Notes: generated by a model not told the origin, from the letters alone. Counted from the first letter of the stretch, positions 7,915 to 16,238 are shown. The stretch: 35,851 nt of DNA from JABWBD01 sp040768665 (GCA_040768665.1 JAXGMN010000087.1:1-35851); one strand, 5' to 3'. Numbers and translations: made by a program.

Positions 7915-8668
7915 AGCGCCCGTCGCGGAGTCGATCGCCGAGGAAATTATCCAACTCTGGGACGCCGTAGATTTTCTGGATCGTCTGTTCGACAGGGTAT
8001 TCCACGCGACGAAATTCGACCGCCTTTTGGTCGTCGTCAATCACGATGTAGCACGCCCGCGGATCGCCGTCGCGCGGTTGGCCAACCGAGCCGACGTTGA
8101 CCATGACCTTCCCGTTGCCAAGCCGGTAATGAAAATCGATCTCGTCCGGGCTGAAAAAGCAGAGGTCCTCAGTGAAGACTCCCGGCACGTGGGTGTGGCC
8201 TTGAAAGCAGTATTGGCCAATCAGGGCGAAGATCTTTTCCATCTTCCGTCGGTTGTAGATATCCTCCGGAAAAACGTACTCGTTGAGCGGATTCCGCGCC
8301 GAGCCGTGCACGAACAAGAAGGAGCCGTCCTGGTGATTTCGCGGCAGCTCACCCAAAAAATCCCAACGCTGTTGACCGTTGGAAAGATCGGAGGCGCTTT
8401 CCAACTGGTCCCGCGTCCAAAAAATGGCTCGTTCCGCCCCGGTATTGAAACCTTCCGGGTCGAACAGGGCGCCCTGATCATGGTTGCCCAGGAGACACAC
8501 TTTGCATTTACTTACCAGGTCGATGCACTCGCGGGGGTTAGGGCCGTATCCGATGATGTCGCCGAGGCAATAGACAGCATTGATTTCTTGCCCTCGGATG
8601 TCGGCCATTACCGCAGTCAGGGCTTCCAGATTGCTGTGGATATCGCTGATGACCGCTCGTTTTACCAC
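7913..8668 (-). CDS. Calcineurin-like metallophosphoesterase
   Basis: The 251-aa protein has the ordered metal-binding motifs of the calcineurin-like phosphoesterase fold: DIHSN (residues 9-13), GDIIGYG (36-42), GNHD (61-64) and a later GHTH. It lacks a signal peptide and is probably cytoplasmic. The compact size, GDIIGYGPNPRECIDLV and the GNHDQG start of the central part fit the YfcE/diadenosine-tetraphosphatase-like group, whose substrates vary (phosphodiesters, Ap4A, phosphoproteins); the substrate cannot be told from sequence. It stands alone, divergent from tsaB, with a repeat stem-loop at its stop codon. Confidence 0.9.
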   Translation of the reverse strand: MVKRAVISDIHSNLEALTAVMADIRGQEINAVYCLGDIIGYGPNPRECIDLVSKCKVCLLGNHDQGALFDPEGFNTGAERAIFWTRDQLESASDLSNGQQRWDFLGELPRNHQDGSFLFVHGSARNPLNEYVFPEDIYNRRKMEKIFALIGQYCFQGHTHVPGVFTEDLCFFSPDEIDFHYRLGNGKVMVNVGSVGQPRDGDPRACYIVIDDDQKAVEFRRVEYPVEQTIQKIYGVPELDNFLGDRLRDGR

Positions 8669-8806
8669 GGTAAACTTTCCAGGCTCCCGGCATGGTCAGC
8701 CGGCGGGATCTCGACGGGTTTTTCGGACGAACAGACGCCCCCCTTGGGGCCGCTTAGTCTATTCTTACCGAAATGCCGGGTCAAGTCGAGGGGGTATGCT
8801 CAGTCC

Positions 8807-8898
8807 GATGAAAAAGGGAATAGACACCGCAACTAAAGTAATAATGCGTGAGTGGGACCGAAGATGCAAACTCTCGCTTAGCCAGTCCCCTTTTCATC
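8807..8898. repeat. Imperfect inverted repeat before tsaB
   Basis: GATGAAAAAGGGAATAGAC (8807-8825) pairs imperfectly with AGTCCCCTTTTCATC (8884-8898). It occupies the divergent gap between the metallophosphoesterase gene and tsaB and ends about 20 bases before the tsaB start. The AGTCCC-type arm resembles the arms of the repeats at 9661 and 10262, so it may be a diverged member of the same class. Confidence 0.45.
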
Positions 8899-8917
8899 CT
8901 GTCCAATAGGGGGTCCA

Positions 8918-9622
8918 GTGAAGATTCTTGCCCTGGAAACGACGGAACTGGTGGGAAGCGTAGCCGCATGCGTCGGCAGCAACCTGCTTCTGGAAAAGGC
9001 TTTAGATCCAGGCCAGCAGAGCGCACGTTCCCTTGCGCCTGCGATCAAGTGGTTATTGAGAGAGGTTGGCTGGCGGCCAGTCGAGGTGGAAATCATAGCG
9101 GTTACGATCGGCCCGGGGTCGTTTACCGGCCTCCGTTTGGGCTTGGCTACTGCCAAGACCTTGGCGTATTGCACCGGCGCTGGTCTCTTGGGCGTGGATA
9201 CCCTGGAAGTCGTCGCTTCGGCCGCACCGGAAGAAGTCTCGCATTTGGCGGTTGCCGTCGATGCCCAGCGCGGACAGGTGGTTGCCTGCGAATTCCGCCG
9301 GGACGGCCGTAGCGACCTTGCTCGGTCGACTCCGTCCGCGTTGCTCGACGCGGGGGCTTGGCTTGGGGGGCTGCCGAGATCCGCCTGGGTAAGCGGTCCG
9401 GCGTTGCGACGTTATGCCGATCTCGCACCGTCACACGTAAGAATGCTCCCCCAAAACTTCTGGGCTCCTTCGGCGACCCAGGTTGGCCGCGTTGCCGCCC
9501 GGGATTGGACCGCGGGCCGCCGCGACGACCTGTGGTCGCTCTCGCCTGTCTACTCGCGCCGCAGTGCGGCTGAAGAGAAATGGCAGCGAAGCCAGGCGGA
9601 ACCCAGCGGCAACGACTCGTGA
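8918..9622 (+). CDS. tsaB: tRNA threonylcarbamoyladenosine biosynthesis protein TsaB
   Basis: The 234-aa protein matches TsaB (YeaZ), the inactive paralogue of TsaD that forms the TsaBDE complex making t6A37 in tRNAs that read ANN codons. Family marks are the N-terminal MKILALETTE, the glycine-rich IGPGSFTGLRLGLATAKTLA and the VDAQRGQVVACEF strand. Length is normal for TsaB. The start is a GTG (8918) preceded by AGGGGG, six bases upstream. tsaD and tsaE are not in the window. The inverted repeat upstream lies between this gene and its divergent neighbour. Confidence 0.93.
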   Translation: MKILALETTELVGSVAACVGSNLLLEKALDPGQQSARSLAPAIKWLLREVGWRPVEVEIIAVTIGPGSFTGLRLGLATAKTLAYCTGAGLLGVDTLEVVASAAPEEVSHLAVAVDAQRGQVVACEFRRDGRSDLARSTPSALLDAGAWLGGLPRSAWVSGPALRRYADLAPSHVRMLPQNFWAPSATQVGRVAARDWTAGRRDDLWSLSPVYSRRSAAEEKWQRSQAEPSGNDS

Positions 9623-9660
9623 CGCAGGCGCGAGTCGGCGTCCGCCTGGACCACCAAAGG

Positions 9661-9780
9661 CGGGAAGGAAAGGGACAGGTCCATGTTTTCGGCCAAGGTC
9701 TTTGACGCCACCCTACTGGAATTAGGCGAAACATGGACCAGTTCCCGACCGCGGGCGTGAACGGTTACAATCCGGCAATG
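9661..9780 (+). repeat. Dispersed hairpin repeat, copy A
   Basis: This stretch is closely similar to 10262-10391. Shared blocks include GGGACAGGTCCATGTTTT-like and GGACCAGT-CCCG arms, a less conserved loop, and a common right end GGGCGTGAACGGTTA...GCCAATG-like. The arms GGTCCATGTTTTCGGCC and GGCGAAACATGGACC face each other, so the element folds into a long hairpin. It lies between tsaB and the helix-hairpin-helix gene and supplies the ATG at 9733, which would otherwise be mistaken for that gene's start. Confidence 0.8.
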
Positions 9781-10188
9781 TCAAGCGAACCGTCCCCAAT
9801 ATTGCCGTCTCGTTCGCCGCCGTGGCTGCTGCGGCGAACCGACCAGGTCATTGCGGCCGCGTTGATCTTCGTAGCGTTGGCTGCAATGGTCGGCTGGTAC
9901 GCCATCCAAGGTGGTTTCGCAGGACGATTGGTGGAGCTGGAACGAGAAGAACCGCTGAGGGTTCGTTTTGCGGTCGACATCAATACGGCCCAGTGGCCGG
10001 AGATTAGCCAGTTCCCGGAAATAGGGGAGACCCTGGCGCGGCGAATCGTTGAGTCGCGTGAAAAAGAAGGACCGTTTCTCGATCACCAGGACCTCGCGCG
10101 CGTTCGGGGCATCGGCCCCAAGACGTTGGAACAGATCAAGCCTTATCTGTGTCCGATTCACGACGGGGAAGTGTTGGCCGGGCAATAG
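9778..10188 (+). CDS. Membrane-anchored helix-hairpin-helix (ComEA-like) protein
   Basis: The protein is 136 aa from the ATG at 9778. A short cytoplasmic start is followed by one membrane helix (VIAAALIFVALAAMVGWYAI). After a linker comes a helix-hairpin-helix domain: VDINTAQWPEISQFPEIGETLARRI, then REKEGPFLDHQDLARVRGIGPKTLEQIKPYL. This is the layout of ComEA-type DNA receptors, which bind incoming double-stranded DNA outside the inner membrane, but the same domain is used in other DNA-binding proteins and no competence genes are nearby. An in-frame ATG at 9733 was rejected because the 15 codons before 9778 are encoded by a dispersed repeat. No strong ribosome binding site is visible for either start. 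Confidence 0.82.
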   Translation: MSSEPSPILPSRSPPWLLRRTDQVIAAALIFVALAAMVGWYAIQGGFAGRLVELEREEPLRVRFAVDINTAQWPEISQFPEIGETLARRIVESREKEGPFLDHQDLARVRGIGPKTLEQIKPYLCPIHDGEVLAGQ

Positions 10189-10261
10189 CCGAACGTGTTC
10201 TGGCGGTCCCAATCGGCGCCTGATACAATGGCGAGCGCTTGCCCGCCGCTTGGCCAGGGTC

Positions 10262-10391
10262 ACCGTTCACGGGGCGGAAGAGAGGGGGAGAGGTCCATGT
10301 TTTTGGGCAACGTCTTTCGCGCCAAAACGCCTGAACTGGCCGAAAAATGGACCAGTCCCCGGCCGTGGGCGTGAACGGTTATCCGCCAATG
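10262..10391 (+). repeat. Dispersed hairpin repeat, copy B
   Basis: This copy is the more complete one. Outer arms ACCGTTCAC (10262-10270) and GTGAACGGT (10371-10379) are perfect reverse complements. Inside them GGTCCATGTTTTTGGG faces CCGAAAAATGGACC. The whole of about 118 bases would fold as one long interrupted hairpin. Most of it aligns to copy A at 9661-9780, including the sequence past the outer arm up to CCAATG. It sits just upstream of the sulfatase gene, so it may affect that transcript's 5' end. Confidence 0.8.
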
Positions 10392-10417
10392 AATATCCGA
10401 ACAGAAGGGACCCACTC

Positions 10418-11845
10418 ATGCGCCCGTTCGCTGGTTTCATCGCGTTGCTCCTGATCGCGCCCGCATGGGCTGCCGACAAGCCGAATATCGTGCTCATCGT
10501 ATCCGACGACCAGGGCTACAACGACCTGGGAGTACTCGGGGATCACATTGTCACCCCCAATCTCGACCGACTGGCGAAAGAAGGCGTGCGGCTGACGAGC
10601 TACTACGTAGCCTGGCCGGCGTGCACGCCCAGCCGCGGGGCGTTCCTCACCGGCCGCTATCCCCACCGCAACGGCATCTACGACATGATTCGCAACGAGG
10701 CGCCGGATTACGGCTACAAGTATACGGCCGACGAATACGCCGTTACGTTCGAGAGGATCGGCGGCATGGACACTCGCGAGATCCTCCTGCCGAAACTGCT
10801 CAAGAAGGCCGGTTACTATAGCGGCATCTTCGGCAAGTGGGACCTGGGCGTTCACCGGCGCTTTTTGCCGTTGCAGCGAGGATTCGACGAATTCTATGGT
10901 TTTGTGAACACGGGGATCGACTACTACACCCATGAGCGCTACGGTGTGCCGTCGATGTACCGCAATAACGAGCCTACGACCGAAGACAAGGGTACCTATT
11001 GCACGTACCTTTTCCAACGCGAAGCCGCGAGATTTCTCCGGGAGAACAAGCACCGGCCGTTCTTCCTTTACCTTCCCTTCAACGCTCCCCACGGGGCATC
11101 GAGCCTGGACCCGAAGATCCGCAGCGGCGCCCAGGCACCGGAAGAGTGGCGAAAGAGGTATCCCGAACTTCACGCCAAGGAAGGCTACGTCGAGGCGACC
11201 CGGTACGGGAAGCCGGCGACGGTGTCGAACAAACCGCTTCGGATGACGAACTACCTCGGGGCAGTGACCGCAATGGATGCGGCGATCGGCGAAGTGCTCA
11301 AGCTGTTGGACGAGTTCGGGCTGGCAGAGAACACGATTGTCGTCTTCTTCTCCGACAACGGCGGCTCGGGCGGTGCCGACAACGCGCCTTTGCGCGGCCA
11401 CAAGGGCCAGGTCTTCGAAGGCGGCGTGCGGGTGTGCTGTCTGGTGCGTTATCCGGCGCGGATTCCCGCGGGCACGGTGAACCACGAATTCCTGACCTCG
11501 CTCGAATGGTTCCCGACGTTTTTGAACCTGGCAGGCGTCGCGCCGCCCGAAACCGTCGTCGTCGACGGCTTCGACATGATGCCCATCCTTGCCGAAGGCA
11601 AACCGTCTTTGCGTCACAGTATGTATTGGAAACGCCGGGCCCAAGAGGCCGCGCGCGTGGATCATTGGAAATGGATTCGCAACGAGAGCGGCACGTGGCT
11701 CTTCGATCTTTCCAACGATGTTGGCGAGCGGGACAATCTTGTGGAAAAGCTTCCTGACAAAGCCAGGCAAATGCAGACGCACTTCGAGAACTGGCTCAAG
11801 GAGATGGCCGCCGCCGAACCCCGCGGGCCGTTCAAGGACTTTTAG
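10418..11845 (+). CDS. Secreted sulfatase
   Basis: The 475-aa protein has a cleavable signal peptide (MRPFAGFIALLLIAPAWAAD) and the type I sulfatase fold. The catalytic motif is CTPSR (Cys69), where Cys is converted to formylglycine by a sulfatase-maturing enzyme; the following LTGRYPHRNG is also typical. The metal-binding DD of SDDQGYND (residues 29-36) is present, as is a later FFSDNGG. It hydrolyses sulfate esters, most likely on polysaccharides in the periplasm or outside, as in the large planctomycete sulfatase families; the exact substrate is not predictable. The ATG at 10418 is preceded by GAAGGGA, and the signal peptide starts there. Its TAG stop overlaps the target-site duplication of a MITE-like element. 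Confidence 0.95.
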   Translation: MRPFAGFIALLLIAPAWAADKPNIVLIVSDDQGYNDLGVLGDHIVTPNLDRLAKEGVRLTSYYVAWPACTPSRGAFLTGRYPHRNGIYDMIRNEAPDYGYKYTADEYAVTFERIGGMDTREILLPKLLKKAGYYSGIFGKWDLGVHRRFLPLQRGFDEFYGFVNTGIDYYTHERYGVPSMYRNNEPTTEDKGTYCTYLFQREAARFLRENKHRPFFLYLPFNAPHGASSLDPKIRSGAQAPEEWRKRYPELHAKEGYVEATRYGKPATVSNKPLRMTNYLGAVTAMDAAIGEVLKLLDEFGLAENTIVVFFSDNGGSGGADNAPLRGHKGQVFEGGVRVCCLVRYPARIPAGTVNHEFLTSLEWFPTFLNLAGVAPPETVVVDGFDMMPILAEGKPSLRHSMYWKRRAQEAARVDHWKWIRNESGTWLFDLSNDVGERDNLVEKLPDKARQMQTHFENWLKEMAAAEPRGPFKDF

Positions 11846-11980
11846 AGGCCCTAACAAAACCCCTGCCGAGCGGGTGCCAGCAGCCCGGCTGCTACTATGA
11901 ACTCCCATGCCCGAGTTATCGGCGGCTCGATTGAGAGCAATCGGGCTGCTCACGGATCGCAGTTTTGTTAGGGCCTCTTA
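11842..11980. mobile_element. MITE-like element with TTA target duplications
   Basis: Seventeen-base perfect inverted ends (11844-11860 and 11962-11978, GAGGCCCTAACAAAAC plus one base) bound an element of 133 bases from GAGG to CCTC (11845-11977). Each side is flanked by TTA (11842-11844 and 11978-11980), a 3-bp target-site duplication. Inside, a second inverted pair AGCAGCCCG/CGGGCTGCT (11879-11887, 11942-11950) makes the element fold further. It has no transposase and no ORF of note. GAG ends with a 3-bp TNA duplication fit what I know of the IS1031 group of the IS5 family, so it is probably a non-autonomous derivative moved by such a transposase. Confidence 0.82.
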
Positions 11981-12070
11981 GTCTCGAGGCCGTTGCAAAG
12001 TGGTCGGATTGCTTTATACTCGGCTCACTGGCAACCCGCGTTATCGTCCGACTGCACAAGGAGCTATGAC

Positions 12071-13105
12071 ATGGCTGGCGAGTATCGTTTTTCCTTCGGT
12101 CCCTGGAACATCCACGAGGGGGCCGACCCGTTTGGCCCGGTGGTGCGGCCGACGATTGGCTTCGGCAATAAACTCAAGTACTACAAGCAGTTGGGCTTCG
12201 ACGGCGTGCAGTTCCACGACGACGATGCCGTGCCGGATCTCGACCAGAAGTCGGATCTCGAAATAGAGGAAACCGCTCGCGAGGTCAAGGCGATGCTTGA
12301 TGGCGAAGGCCTGGTCGCCGAGTTCGTTGCTCCGCGACTCTGGGAGAGCCCCCGAGGCGTGGACGGCGGTTTCACCGCGAACGACCCGGCTAGCCGAAAG
12401 TGGGCCATCCAGCGACTGAAAAGAACTGCGGTCATCGCGAATATCCTGGATGCCAAGTTCATTGTTCTCTGGCTGGCGCGGGAGGGAACGTACATCCGTG
12501 AATCCAAGAACGCCCTGGACGCCCACAAGCACCTGCTTGACGCGATCAACGAACTGTTGCAGTTCGACAAGAAGATCCAGGTCGCCATCGAGCCGAAGCC
12601 GAACGAACCGATGGACCACGCGTATATCCCGACGATCGGCCATGCGCTGGCGCTAGGGTCGCAGACGATCGATCCCAGCCGCGTCGGGGGGCTGATCGAA
12701 ACGGCGCACGCGATCCTGGCCGGTCTCGATCCGTCGGATGAGATGGCGTTTGCCCTGTCAATGGGTAAGCTCTGGAGCGTCCACCTCAACGATCAGAACG
12801 GACTGAAGTTCGACGAGGACAAGACGTTCGGGGCGGCCAACCTTCGCGGCGCGTACAACCAGGTCCGCGTTCTGGAACTCGGCGGATACCCCCAGAGCGG
12901 CCGATTCGTCGGGTTGGACGTCAAAGCGATGCGGACCCAACCGGCAGAACTCGCCACCCGGCACTTGAGCAACAGCCGTACGATCTTCCTCAAGCTCGTC
13001 GAGAAAGTCCGTACGTTTCCCATGGAGGTGGAACGCCAGTGCATCGAGAACCGTGATTACGAGGCACTCGAACTGGCGGTGATCGAGCACTTGATGGGTG
13101 GCTGA
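12071..13105 (+). CDS. xylA: Xylose isomerase-like TIM-barrel sugar isomerase
   Basis: The 344-aa protein is a TIM-barrel enzyme of the xylose isomerase family. Family marks are the start FSFGPWNIHEGADPFG, the FHDDD loop (residues 48-52), IVLWLAREG (131-139), the metal-ligand strand VAIEPKPNEP (171-180), and HLNDQNGLKFDEDKTFGAANL (238-258). The LDVKAMR strand (282-288) carries another metal ligand. It would interconvert aldoses and ketoses such as xylose/xylulose, but it is shorter than classical XylA (about 390-440 aa) and lacks the usual NYVFWGGREG spelling, so the natural substrate may differ. The ATG at 12071 follows AAGGAG by seven bases. It is cytoplasmic. The MITE-like element ends about 90 bases upstream and could influence its promoter. 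Confidence 0.83.
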   Translation: MAGEYRFSFGPWNIHEGADPFGPVVRPTIGFGNKLKYYKQLGFDGVQFHDDDAVPDLDQKSDLEIEETAREVKAMLDGEGLVAEFVAPRLWESPRGVDGGFTANDPASRKWAIQRLKRTAVIANILDAKFIVLWLAREGTYIRESKNALDAHKHLLDAINELLQFDKKIQVAIEPKPNEPMDHAYIPTIGHALALGSQTIDPSRVGGLIETAHAILAGLDPSDEMAFALSMGKLWSVHLNDQNGLKFDEDKTFGAANLRGAYNQVRVLELGGYPQSGRFVGLDVKAMRTQPAELATRHLSNSRTIFLKLVEKVRTFPMEVERQCIENRDYEALELAVIEHLMGG

Positions 13106-13272
13106 GCCGAAGCCGGCCGGGCGGGCCATTTGACGTTTCGGCGGATGGTTGTTGTATTTCGCGTAATCGACACAATCGGACATTTCGGCAGCCGGCTGTG
13201 CAAACGAACTGGCACGGCGCCGCACGGCACGAGTGATCTATCCTTTCCGTAGTACTCGCTCGGATCCGTAGG

Positions 13273-14640
13273 GTGCCGATGGAATCGCTGATCGTTGTTG
13301 CCAGTCCGATTGCGCTCGCCTGGGGCGCCGTGGTCTTCTGCCGCGGGGGGCTTCTCGGCGGCTGCCTCGCGGTCCTGCTGGCAGGATGCTGCTTCGGATT
13401 CGCCTGGTTTCGCGTGCCGGTGGAACCGGTGCCCATCACCATGGATCGCGTCCTGTGGCTTGTTCTTCTGTTACAGTACGCCGTGTGGCGGCGATGGGGC
13501 TTGGCGGATCCGAAGCCGCTGGGCCGGGTAGACATCGCGCTGTCGGCTCTCTTTGTCGTCCTCTTTTTGAGCACGTTCAGCCACGACTGGCATTCGCGTG
13601 GAGCTGCGCCGGCCGCACGGCTTCTGTTTTTCTGGATTATGCCGCTGGGCATCTACTGGGTGGCAAAACAGTCTGCTCTGACAGAGCGGGCGGTCCTCGC
13701 GTTGTTCGGCTTCCTTGCCGCCTTCGGGGTCTACTTGGCCCTCACCGCGCTGGCGGAGACGCGCCAGCTTAACGGCCTGGTCTTTCCCGGTTATATCGCT
13801 TCGCCCGAGTACCCCGAGTTTCTCGGCCGCGCGCGCGGACCGCTCTTGAATCCAATCGGCTGTGGAATCTATCAGGTTGCCGGCCTGACCAGCCTTTTGC
13901 TTTGGTGGCCACGACTTTCGCGGACCGGGCAATTACTACTGCTGGGGCTCGCGGCCTTGCTCTGCGCCGGAATCGCCTGCACGATGACCCGGAGCGTTTG
14001 GATGGGTGCCGGAGCCGCCCTGGCGATTCTGGCTGCAGTGGCCATCCCGCGTAGCTGGCGGCTGCCGCTACTGGGCTGCACGCTGTTGTTCGGCACTGCC
14101 GCGGTATGCAGCCAGTGGGAAAATCTCGTCGCGTTCAAAAGAGATCGCGATCTCGACGCCGCGGCCGCAGCCGACTCGGTCGAACTACGGCCCGTGCTCG
14201 CGATGGTCGCGTGGAAGATGTTTCTCGACCGACCGCTGCTGGGATGCGGTTTCGGGCAATACCTCGAGGTCAGCCCGGATTACGTCTCCGACCGGTCCAG
14301 TGACTTAGCGCTGGAGAAAGCTCGTTCCTACGTGCAGCACAATACCTTACTCGCGCTGCTGACCGAGACGGGGCTCACGGGCGCCGTGCTGCTGGTCGTC
14401 GTGGTGTCGCTCTGGTCGTGGGAGGCGTGGCGCCTATGGCGGATGCCGGCGGGTCCCCTCTGGGCCCGGCAGGCAGGTCTTCTTCTTCTCGTGCTCGTCG
14501 CCAACTACGCGATCAACGGCATGTTCCACGACGTGTCGATCATCAGCATGGTGAACATGCTGCTGTTCTTGCTGGCGGGCATTTGCTCGGGGCTGCAATT
14601 CTCCGTCCCCAAATCGATCGGAGCCGGCCGCGCCTGGTAG
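13273..14640 (+). CDS. O-antigen ligase/polymerase family membrane protein
   Basis: The 455-aa polytopic inner-membrane protein has about ten to twelve hydrophobic helices and the layout of the Wzy/WaaL (O-antigen ligase) family. Family-like motifs are RGPLLNPIGCGIYQVAGL, the TRSVWMGAGAAL helix, GCGFGQYLE and VQHNTLLALLTETGLTGA, the last lying in the usual periplasmic loop/helix with the catalytic His. Such enzymes polymerise or ligate lipid-linked glycans. Without glycosyltransferases nearby, the glycan cannot be named. Start is GTG at 13273 or ATG at 13279; the difference is two codons. The stop codon lies inside the loop of a 12-bp stem hairpin shared with the convergent lipoprotein gene. 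Confidence 0.88.
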   Translation: MPMESLIVVASPIALAWGAVVFCRGGLLGGCLAVLLAGCCFGFAWFRVPVEPVPITMDRVLWLVLLLQYAVWRRWGLADPKPLGRVDIALSALFVVLFLSTFSHDWHSRGAAPAARLLFFWIMPLGIYWVAKQSALTERAVLALFGFLAAFGVYLALTALAETRQLNGLVFPGYIASPEYPEFLGRARGPLLNPIGCGIYQVAGLTSLLLWWPRLSRTGQLLLLGLAALLCAGIACTMTRSVWMGAGAALAILAAVAIPRSWRLPLLGCTLLFGTAAVCSQWENLVAFKRDRDLDAAAAADSVELRPVLAMVAWKMFLDRPLLGCGFGQYLEVSPDYVSDRSSDLALEKARSYVQHNTLLALLTETGLTGAVLLVVVVSLWSWEAWRLWRMPAGPLWARQAGLLLLVLVANYAINGMFHDVSIISMVNMLLFLLAGICSGLQFSVPKSIGAGRAW

Positions 14641-14653
14641 ACGCGGCCGGCTC
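14621..14653. terminator. Bidirectional hairpin between convergent genes
   Basis: GAGCCGGCCGCG (14621-14632) and CGCGGCCGGCTC (14642-14653) form a perfect 12-bp GC stem with a 9-base loop that contains the ligase-family gene's TAG stop. The lipoprotein gene ends 38 bases further right on the other strand, so the hairpin is placed to end transcripts from both sides. No U-tract is present. Confidence 0.6.
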
Positions 14654-14690
14654 ACGACACCTCAGTCGCCGGGAGGGCTTGCTGAGCGGG

Positions 14691-14945
14691 TTACTGGGCC
14701 GGTACGACCGTCGTCGGTGCGTAGGTTTCCGGTCCGGGGAGGATCGTTGCCGGCGCAGCAGTGCCGCATGGATCGCAGACCGTGCCGCAGGGAGCACAGG
14801 CATCGACCGTGGGGCAGTCGTCGTAGAGCACATCCGGCTGCGGGCTGAATAACCGCGATCCTCGGAACATGCCTTGGCAGCATTCGCAGCCGACCGCAGT
14901 GGCCGTGAGGATCGCGATAAACGACACAATCAGGATTCTCTTCAT
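14691..14945 (-). CDS. Small cysteine-rich lipoprotein
   Basis: The 84-aa protein starts MKRILIVSFIAILTATAVGC, a short lipoprotein signal peptide with the probable lipid-attachment Cys20. The mature part is rich in Cys and Pro (CECCQGMF, DDCPTVDACAPCGTVCDPCG) and ends PTTVVPAQ. Many planctomycetes carry such short secreted Cys/Pro-rich lipoproteins, none with a known role that I can recall. The regular C-x2-C and C-x3-C spacing could bind metal or form disulfides. The ATG at 14945 was chosen because GGGAG lies 9-13 bases upstream and the signal starts there; longer upstream frames are not protein-like. It is convergent with the ligase-family gene and divergent from the alpha/beta hydrolase gene. 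Confidence 0.75.
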   Translation of the reverse strand: MKRILIVSFIAILTATAVGCECCQGMFRGSRLFSPQPDVLYDDCPTVDACAPCGTVCDPCGTAAPATILPGPETYAPTTVVPAQ

Positions 14946-15165
14946 CTTTGATATCTCCCGTCGAAAGTTGCTCGCTTGCAGGCGATGCGTTCGACCGGAC
15001 AACTCTACACCACGGTTTGCGATGTGCAAACGCAACAGCCGTTTTTTTTGGACATCGACGTTTTCTTTTTTCCACGCTGCGCAGAATCCGTAGGCTAAAC
15101 TATTGCAGGAGGCGTTGTAGCCGGAGTCATTTTCCAACTCAGCCAAGAAGGCAAGGTCGGCCAAG

Positions 15166-16206
15166 ATGAACCAACTGCGTCGAGCCACAACCTTAGTCAT
15201 GACCTCGCGACCGGCCGTTGTCGCGGTCTTCATGTTTCTTCTTTCGTGCGCCCCACTCTCTGCTTCCGATCCGGCGGGGCCGTCGCAGATCTGGCTGGTG
15301 AGCACGCGGTCGCTGCCCGGCTACTGTGCCGGTGATCCCGCGGCCCAACTGGCGTATTGGGTGTTGACTGAAGACTCCCAATGGCAGCGCACGCCCCCGG
15401 AGGAGTTTTCGGCTGCCGATAGCCCCGCAGTGCCGACGGTCGTGTTCCTGCATGGAAACCGGGTGGGACGCGAAGAGGCCGTCAATCGAGGATGGCTGGT
15501 ATATCAACTCATCAAGTGCGGCTCCCCGGACAAGCCATTCCGCTTTGTGATCTGGTCGTGGCCCGCCGATCAAATCCGCGGCGAGTTGAAAGATGTACGC
15601 GTCAAAGCGGCGCGCAGTGACGCAGAGGCACACTACCTGGCCGGCATGGTCAGCCGGATTCATCCCGACGTGCCTCTAACGCTCATCGGATACAGCTTCG
15701 GCGCCCGGTCGATCACCGGAGCACTCCAGTTGCTGGCCGATGGATCGCTTTCGGAGGATGCCGGGGCCGCGCGCCGCATCCGCGCCATGTTGATCGCCGC
15801 CGCGGTCGATAGCCACTGGCTGTCGCCGGGATGCCGTCACGGCAACGCGTTAGGCTTGCTCGAACAGGCGTTTATTACGGTCAATCCGTGCGACCGCGCA
15901 CTGCGGTTCTACCCCCTGCTTTACCGCTGTTCTGACCCTCAAGCGCTCGGATGGAAGGGCCCGTCTTACGGCTGCCGGGGATCCCAGGCAGCGAAGATGG
16001 ACCTGGCCGATGTTTCCCGAGCGGTCGGCGAGCAGCACGATTTCTTCCGCTACGTCCATGCGTCGTCTGTCACTTCCCGGCTGGCGTGGTACTGTTTTCT
16101 CGATGAGCCGCTGCCCGCCGAGCCTGCGGCCGATCCGCAGTCTGTCGGACCGGCTCTGAGCAGCGGGCCCCGTCCGTCGGAAGAGTCGATGGCCGCCGCG
16201 GACTAG
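15166..16206 (+). CDS. Secreted alpha/beta hydrolase
   Basis: The 346-aa protein has an N-terminal signal sequence (VVAVFMFLLSCAPLSAS) and an alpha/beta hydrolase core. TVVFLHGNRVG (residues 91-101) is the oxyanion-side HG strand. GYSFGA (175-180) is the nucleophile elbow with Ser177. A late His, QHDFFRY or YVHASS, may complete the triad. It most resembles DUF900-like or lipase-like hydrolases found in planctomycetes. It has several Cys in the second half (CRHG, CSDP, CRGS), so disulfides are likely. It would hydrolyse an ester or amide outside the cytoplasm; the substrate is unknown. The next gene starts 32 bases after its stop and may be cotranscribed. Confidence 0.82.
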   Translation: MNQLRRATTLVMTSRPAVVAVFMFLLSCAPLSASDPAGPSQIWLVSTRSLPGYCAGDPAAQLAYWVLTEDSQWQRTPPEEFSAADSPAVPTVVFLHGNRVGREEAVNRGWLVYQLIKCGSPDKPFRFVIWSWPADQIRGELKDVRVKAARSDAEAHYLAGMVSRIHPDVPLTLIGYSFGARSITGALQLLADGSLSEDAGAARRIRAMLIAAAVDSHWLSPGCRHGNALGLLEQAFITVNPCDRALRFYPLLYRCSDPQALGWKGPSYGCRGSQAAKMDLADVSRAVGEQHDFFRYVHASSVTSRLAWYCFLDEPLPAEPAADPQSVGPALSSGPRPSEESMAAAD

Positions 16207-16238
16207 CCGAGTCGAGGCGCGTCCGCAATAATGGCGGA

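Noticed and set aside
9733..9777. Longer N-terminus for the helix-hairpin-helix protein
   Set aside because: These 15 codons are inside a dispersed repeat that also occurs at 10262-10391 in non-coding context, so they are not native coding sequence.
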